From Gorsachius magnificus (lineage: Eukaryota; Chordata; Aves; Pelecaniformes; Ardeidae): a stretch of 64,000 nt of DNA. The position numbers and the translations under genes were made by a program. The stretch lies in contig CM067082.1 in assembly GCA_034008185.1 (NCBI GenBank), positions 85,125,684 to 85,189,683 on the forward strand, written 5' to 3'. The notes under the pieces are model-generated. The model ran no database searches. It had not been told where the DNA came from and saw only the letters and a list, made by a program, of their open reading frames with translations. This document shows positions 60,747 to 64,000 of this stretch, in pieces. Position 1 is the first letter of the stretch; the number at the start of each line of letters is the position of its first letter.

Positions 60747-63700
60747 TTCATACCAGTTACACATCGAACAAATATAACTGCAATGCAGTATGGAAAAAAA
60801 AACAACTCTTAGAGATTGTTTGGTTTGGCATTTGGCCTTCTTAGAGTAAGTCTTAAATTTAAGTCACTAAAATTTTATTATTTGAAATGGGAATTGTGCA
60901 TAATATTTTGCAGACCAATATTTGCAGGACAAATTTGTTTTCACAGAAATCTTACAAACCGTAGTGAATTCCCTTAAAGTAACAAGTGCTGTAGTGTACC
61001 TTTCTCATAGATGTCTTTTCCAAAGAATAAGCACTACACCCTTCCAGTGCTGAGAAAGTGAAACTTACTCTTTTCAGTACTGCCATTTCTAACAAAACAA
61101 ACGCAAGATACAGCTGAAGTCTTAACACATAAATCCAGACACTTCCCCTTGCATCTTCCTTATTTCACACAGTATGATATTTTAAAATAGAGGCAGACAT
61201 GCTGTGGCAGGCACCTAAGTGGCAATCAAAAATTAATTAAGCAAGCAGAAATAAAAAAAGAACACTATGACAATCCTAAAGACTGCAAACGCTCTGAGTA
61301 GAAGATCAAGGTCATACGACCTGGTCAGGCAATTCAGTGCAAAGTATCTTTCAGCATCTTTATCCTAGACACAAACAACATCATCTCTGCCCCTCAGGTT
61401 CAAGCCCTAACTTTTTTTTTCCCCCCAAACCAAAAATAAAATCTAGTCTCCTTAAAGAGTAAAATTTACTGAAGCAACGCTGACCTTTCCAAAACCAAAG
61501 TGACCTTTCCAAAGACACTGGGTCTTTCCAGTACTGTAATATCAGATTGATGGTCTGCATTTCTGCTTCTGAAAATTTAGGACTGCCAAGTCCATGATCA
61601 AGATGTTTTACTCTGAATCAGAGCTTATTTGTTGTCATCGGTAGATTGGAGGCTTCTATTTATTCACTAATTTGGATGTTGCTAAGAAAAGCCAGCCAGA
61701 AAAGTGGAAGTCTCATAACCAAGACCGGATCATATCTGGTTCTCCAACTGAGTTTCAAAGTTTTAAATAAATTCAAAGCTGGTTTCCTTAATCTGAGAGC
61801 TGAAGTACATAAAGTTAAAGCCATCCAGATCCCCATAAATTATTTTTAAGAATCCTTTTCTCTGCTGCCAGTTTATGCACTCTTCTCCAAGACAAGTTAG
61901 TCAGGGCCCAGAAGTGGAAGGACATCCACCTGCTACTACTTCAAACAAAGACAGCTGTCCTGGGAGGAAGCGTCAGCCTGTCCAAGACACACGTTTCTAA
62001 ACATATTAGACCTGCTGGCTCTGCCAAGAAGCAATTAAACACTGTCTAATCTTTAAAAAGCTTGAAAGAAAGAAGTTTTAAATCCCACGTTCAAGAATGA
62101 CCCACACTGAACACAGGCAAGCTTCACGGTGACTTGTAACAGCCTAATCTGTTGCCACCAAGAGAACTTCCTGACGCAAGGTTTCTGCAATAAGCTCGCA
62201 AGAACTGATCCATCTGCACCACGAGCACGCCACAAGGGGCTCTTAAACTGCATCTACAGCATGGCACCACAGCAAGCTGAATTTGTATCATGGCTCTTGC
62301 AGTCCCCTCCTCTCTCCTGGACTGCCCAGGTGCCCATTCCTGCTCTCCTCCTTCATCTGCCCACGCTCATCCAACCCCGTGGTGAGCTTTTGGGGAGGGA
62401 AGGAGGAGATCAGGGGAAAACACACTTAAAGCCAAACTGAAGCACAAAATTAATAGCTTTCTGCCACTTTACGCCCTTGATTCAGTTCACTGTAGGGCCA
62501 GCAGCGGATGGAAGCACCAGCCAGGGAAGGATGGGCAGACCCTGAGCAGGCAGAGCCAGGTGGGCTTAGGCTGTCCCCAAGCTGCTGTCAGGTTTTCCCT
62601 CCGAGAGCAGGGCAAAAGCTTCGACCAGTTCCTGCACTGTCATTTTGAGATTTTTAACTGCTCCCAGCAATCCGGGCAGAAAGGATCTTTTTTCTGCATG
62701 TACACATAAATAAAAGGTCCTCTCCTGCTTAGACAGGCAGGCAGGTTATTCTCCAAGAAGTCCATTTTTATGAGGTATTCCTCCTGCTCTGTGCCGCTGC
62801 GAGCAGAGCCACGCTGCAGCTGCCGGCTTGCGGCCGAGAGCCACTGGGCAGGCAGGACAGGCATCGGCAGCCTGAAGGAGGGACAGAGACTATGGGTAAA
62901 TAAATGTTTCCTAATTGGAAGTCATACGCAAAGGTGTCCTGGAAGGTAAAAGCACTGGTATCTCCAGTGCAAGCCCCACCAGCCAGGATCCCAGCAAGGT
63001 ACAGCACCGAGGCGGCAGTGCTACTCAGATTCACGCAAGCTCTCTTGACACGCTGCCTGTGTTGTCTGGCCATGGGTTTGTTTTCAAAATAACTAGGATA
63101 CAAAATCTTTAATTGCTGCTATTATTCTTCATTGGAGAGGAGCAGATTTCTTCTTTTAGAAAAATATTTGTCACATTCTCTTTTATCAGCAGCAAGAGAG
63201 AAGAGGCAGCTGTTGTACATATATATACTATTTTCTTTATTTTCAGTCTTTGGGTCAATGCATTGACTATTCTTGTTCTCTGCTCTGCCACATGTTACTG
63301 ACCCCAGACCAATGCAAAACACCCATCCCGCAGTCGAAGAAAAACATTAGGAAAAAGTCAGGAAGGGAGGAAAGGCAGCTGCACAAATACCTATTTTATT
63401 GTGATGCAACGCTCAGTCAAGAAGGGTGAAGTTTGTCCCCTGAAAAAGTCAAATCAGTCAGGTTTAAAGTTTACAAGATGCAGATTGAACTTTATATGTT
63501 TTCTTCCAGACTTCGCACAGACACTAAAGAAAAAAAAATAAGCAAGGATGGGAAAACACTTCAGGCTGATTCACAACTCAACTCACACATGGGTAGAGTC
63601 AAGGTTCATATAACAAAGCTTCTCCTGCCCAAATTCCAAGGCACTGGAGCACAGTAGTTGGGTTTCTCTACTGCACAGATACAAGAGAAGCCATTTTTTT

Positions 63701-64000
63701 CCAACAGATGACTAACACCGACAGCTTTATTTATTTATTTCAGTTTCAAAGCACAGTCATTTTTAATGGATCTGTAATTCAAAAGCTCTTTAATTAATTT
63801 TCTTCAAGCTTCCTAGAAACACAGATTTCCTTTTGTGCCTTGAAAAACAAGTCAGTCAAGTTCTAGACAAAACCCCCTTTTCAAAGTCAAAGCTATAAAT
63901 AAAACCAAAAATGAGATTTTATTAGGAATGCTGGTTGCAATTTCACCACATAAGCTAGTTCTACCATTATACAACCTTTTAAAGCTACTCCTGTTTTTTC
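60747..64000 (-). other. SLC22A23: SLC22A23 intron, upstream end of the window
   Basis: Unique sequence. TGACCTTTCCAAA occurs twice in tandem at 61481 and 61501 (period 20). No exon was recognised before the window ends, so the intron upstream of the 169-bp exon extends at least to 64000. Confidence 0.6.
61481..61517. repeat. 20-bp-period duplication containing TGACCTTT
   Basis: TGACCTTTCCAAAACCAAAG is followed by TGACCTTTCCAAAGACA. Each copy holds a nuclear-receptor-type half site (AAAGGTCA on the other strand). Confidence 0.8.

Noticed and set aside
1..64000. Search for CRISPR arrays, operons, tRNA/rRNA genes or a novel multi-gene system
   Set aside because: No regularly spaced repeats, RNA gene folds or gene clusters were seen. 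The content is ordinary avian intron with retroelements.

Overview
This window looks like bird nuclear DNA. It carries several CR1 LINE 3' ends with the typical terminal ATTCTATGA octamer repeats, and solo retroviral LTRs of an avian type. It has no bacterial-style gene packing. Two protein-coding exons are recognisable, both on the minus strand and both from one gene: the orphan SLC22-family transporter SLC22A23. The exon at 14494-14662 (169 bp) encodes two membrane segments. The exon at 8023-8150 (128 bp) begins with the family's PESxRWL loop motif. Both have canonical acceptors and donors. Their phases join exactly: a split codon, GT plus T, spans the 6.3 kb intron between them. The rest of the window reads as intron, so the window lies inside a large vertebrate gene transcribed from high to low coordinates.

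Layout. 1-8016 is the intron downstream of the 128-bp exon and holds only simple repeats and short duplications. 8151-14493 is the intron between the two exons. It contains a nested pair of CR1 LINEs (8900-10055), in which a younger copy with an open reverse-transcriptase tail sits inside an older one, plus a T31 tract and an AT microsatellite. 14663-64000 is the intron upstream of the 169-bp exon, at least 49 kb as far as can be seen. It contains a T51 tract, a CR1 in the gene's own orientation (17403-17858), and three solo LTRs in the antisense orientation (32002-32579, about 34794-35423, and 37635-38212). It also contains two more CR1 tails (41925-42024 and 60507-60746), a perfect 59-bp tandem duplication (55541-55658) and a perfect 15-bp-arm hairpin (44563-44602).

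Two of the LTRs are flanked by perfect 5-bp target-site duplications (CTAAC and TCAAC). They are diverged members of one family, both exactly 578 bp long. All three LTRs and four of the five CR1 copies lie antisense to the host gene, the usual outcome when sense insertions in introns are purged.

I found no RNA gene, CRISPR array, operon or undescribed multi-gene system. The long open frames elsewhere lack recognisable domains and exon structure, and I treat them as chance. No upstream exon (first membrane segments) or downstream exon (second half of the transporter) could be recognised, so they probably lie outside the window.
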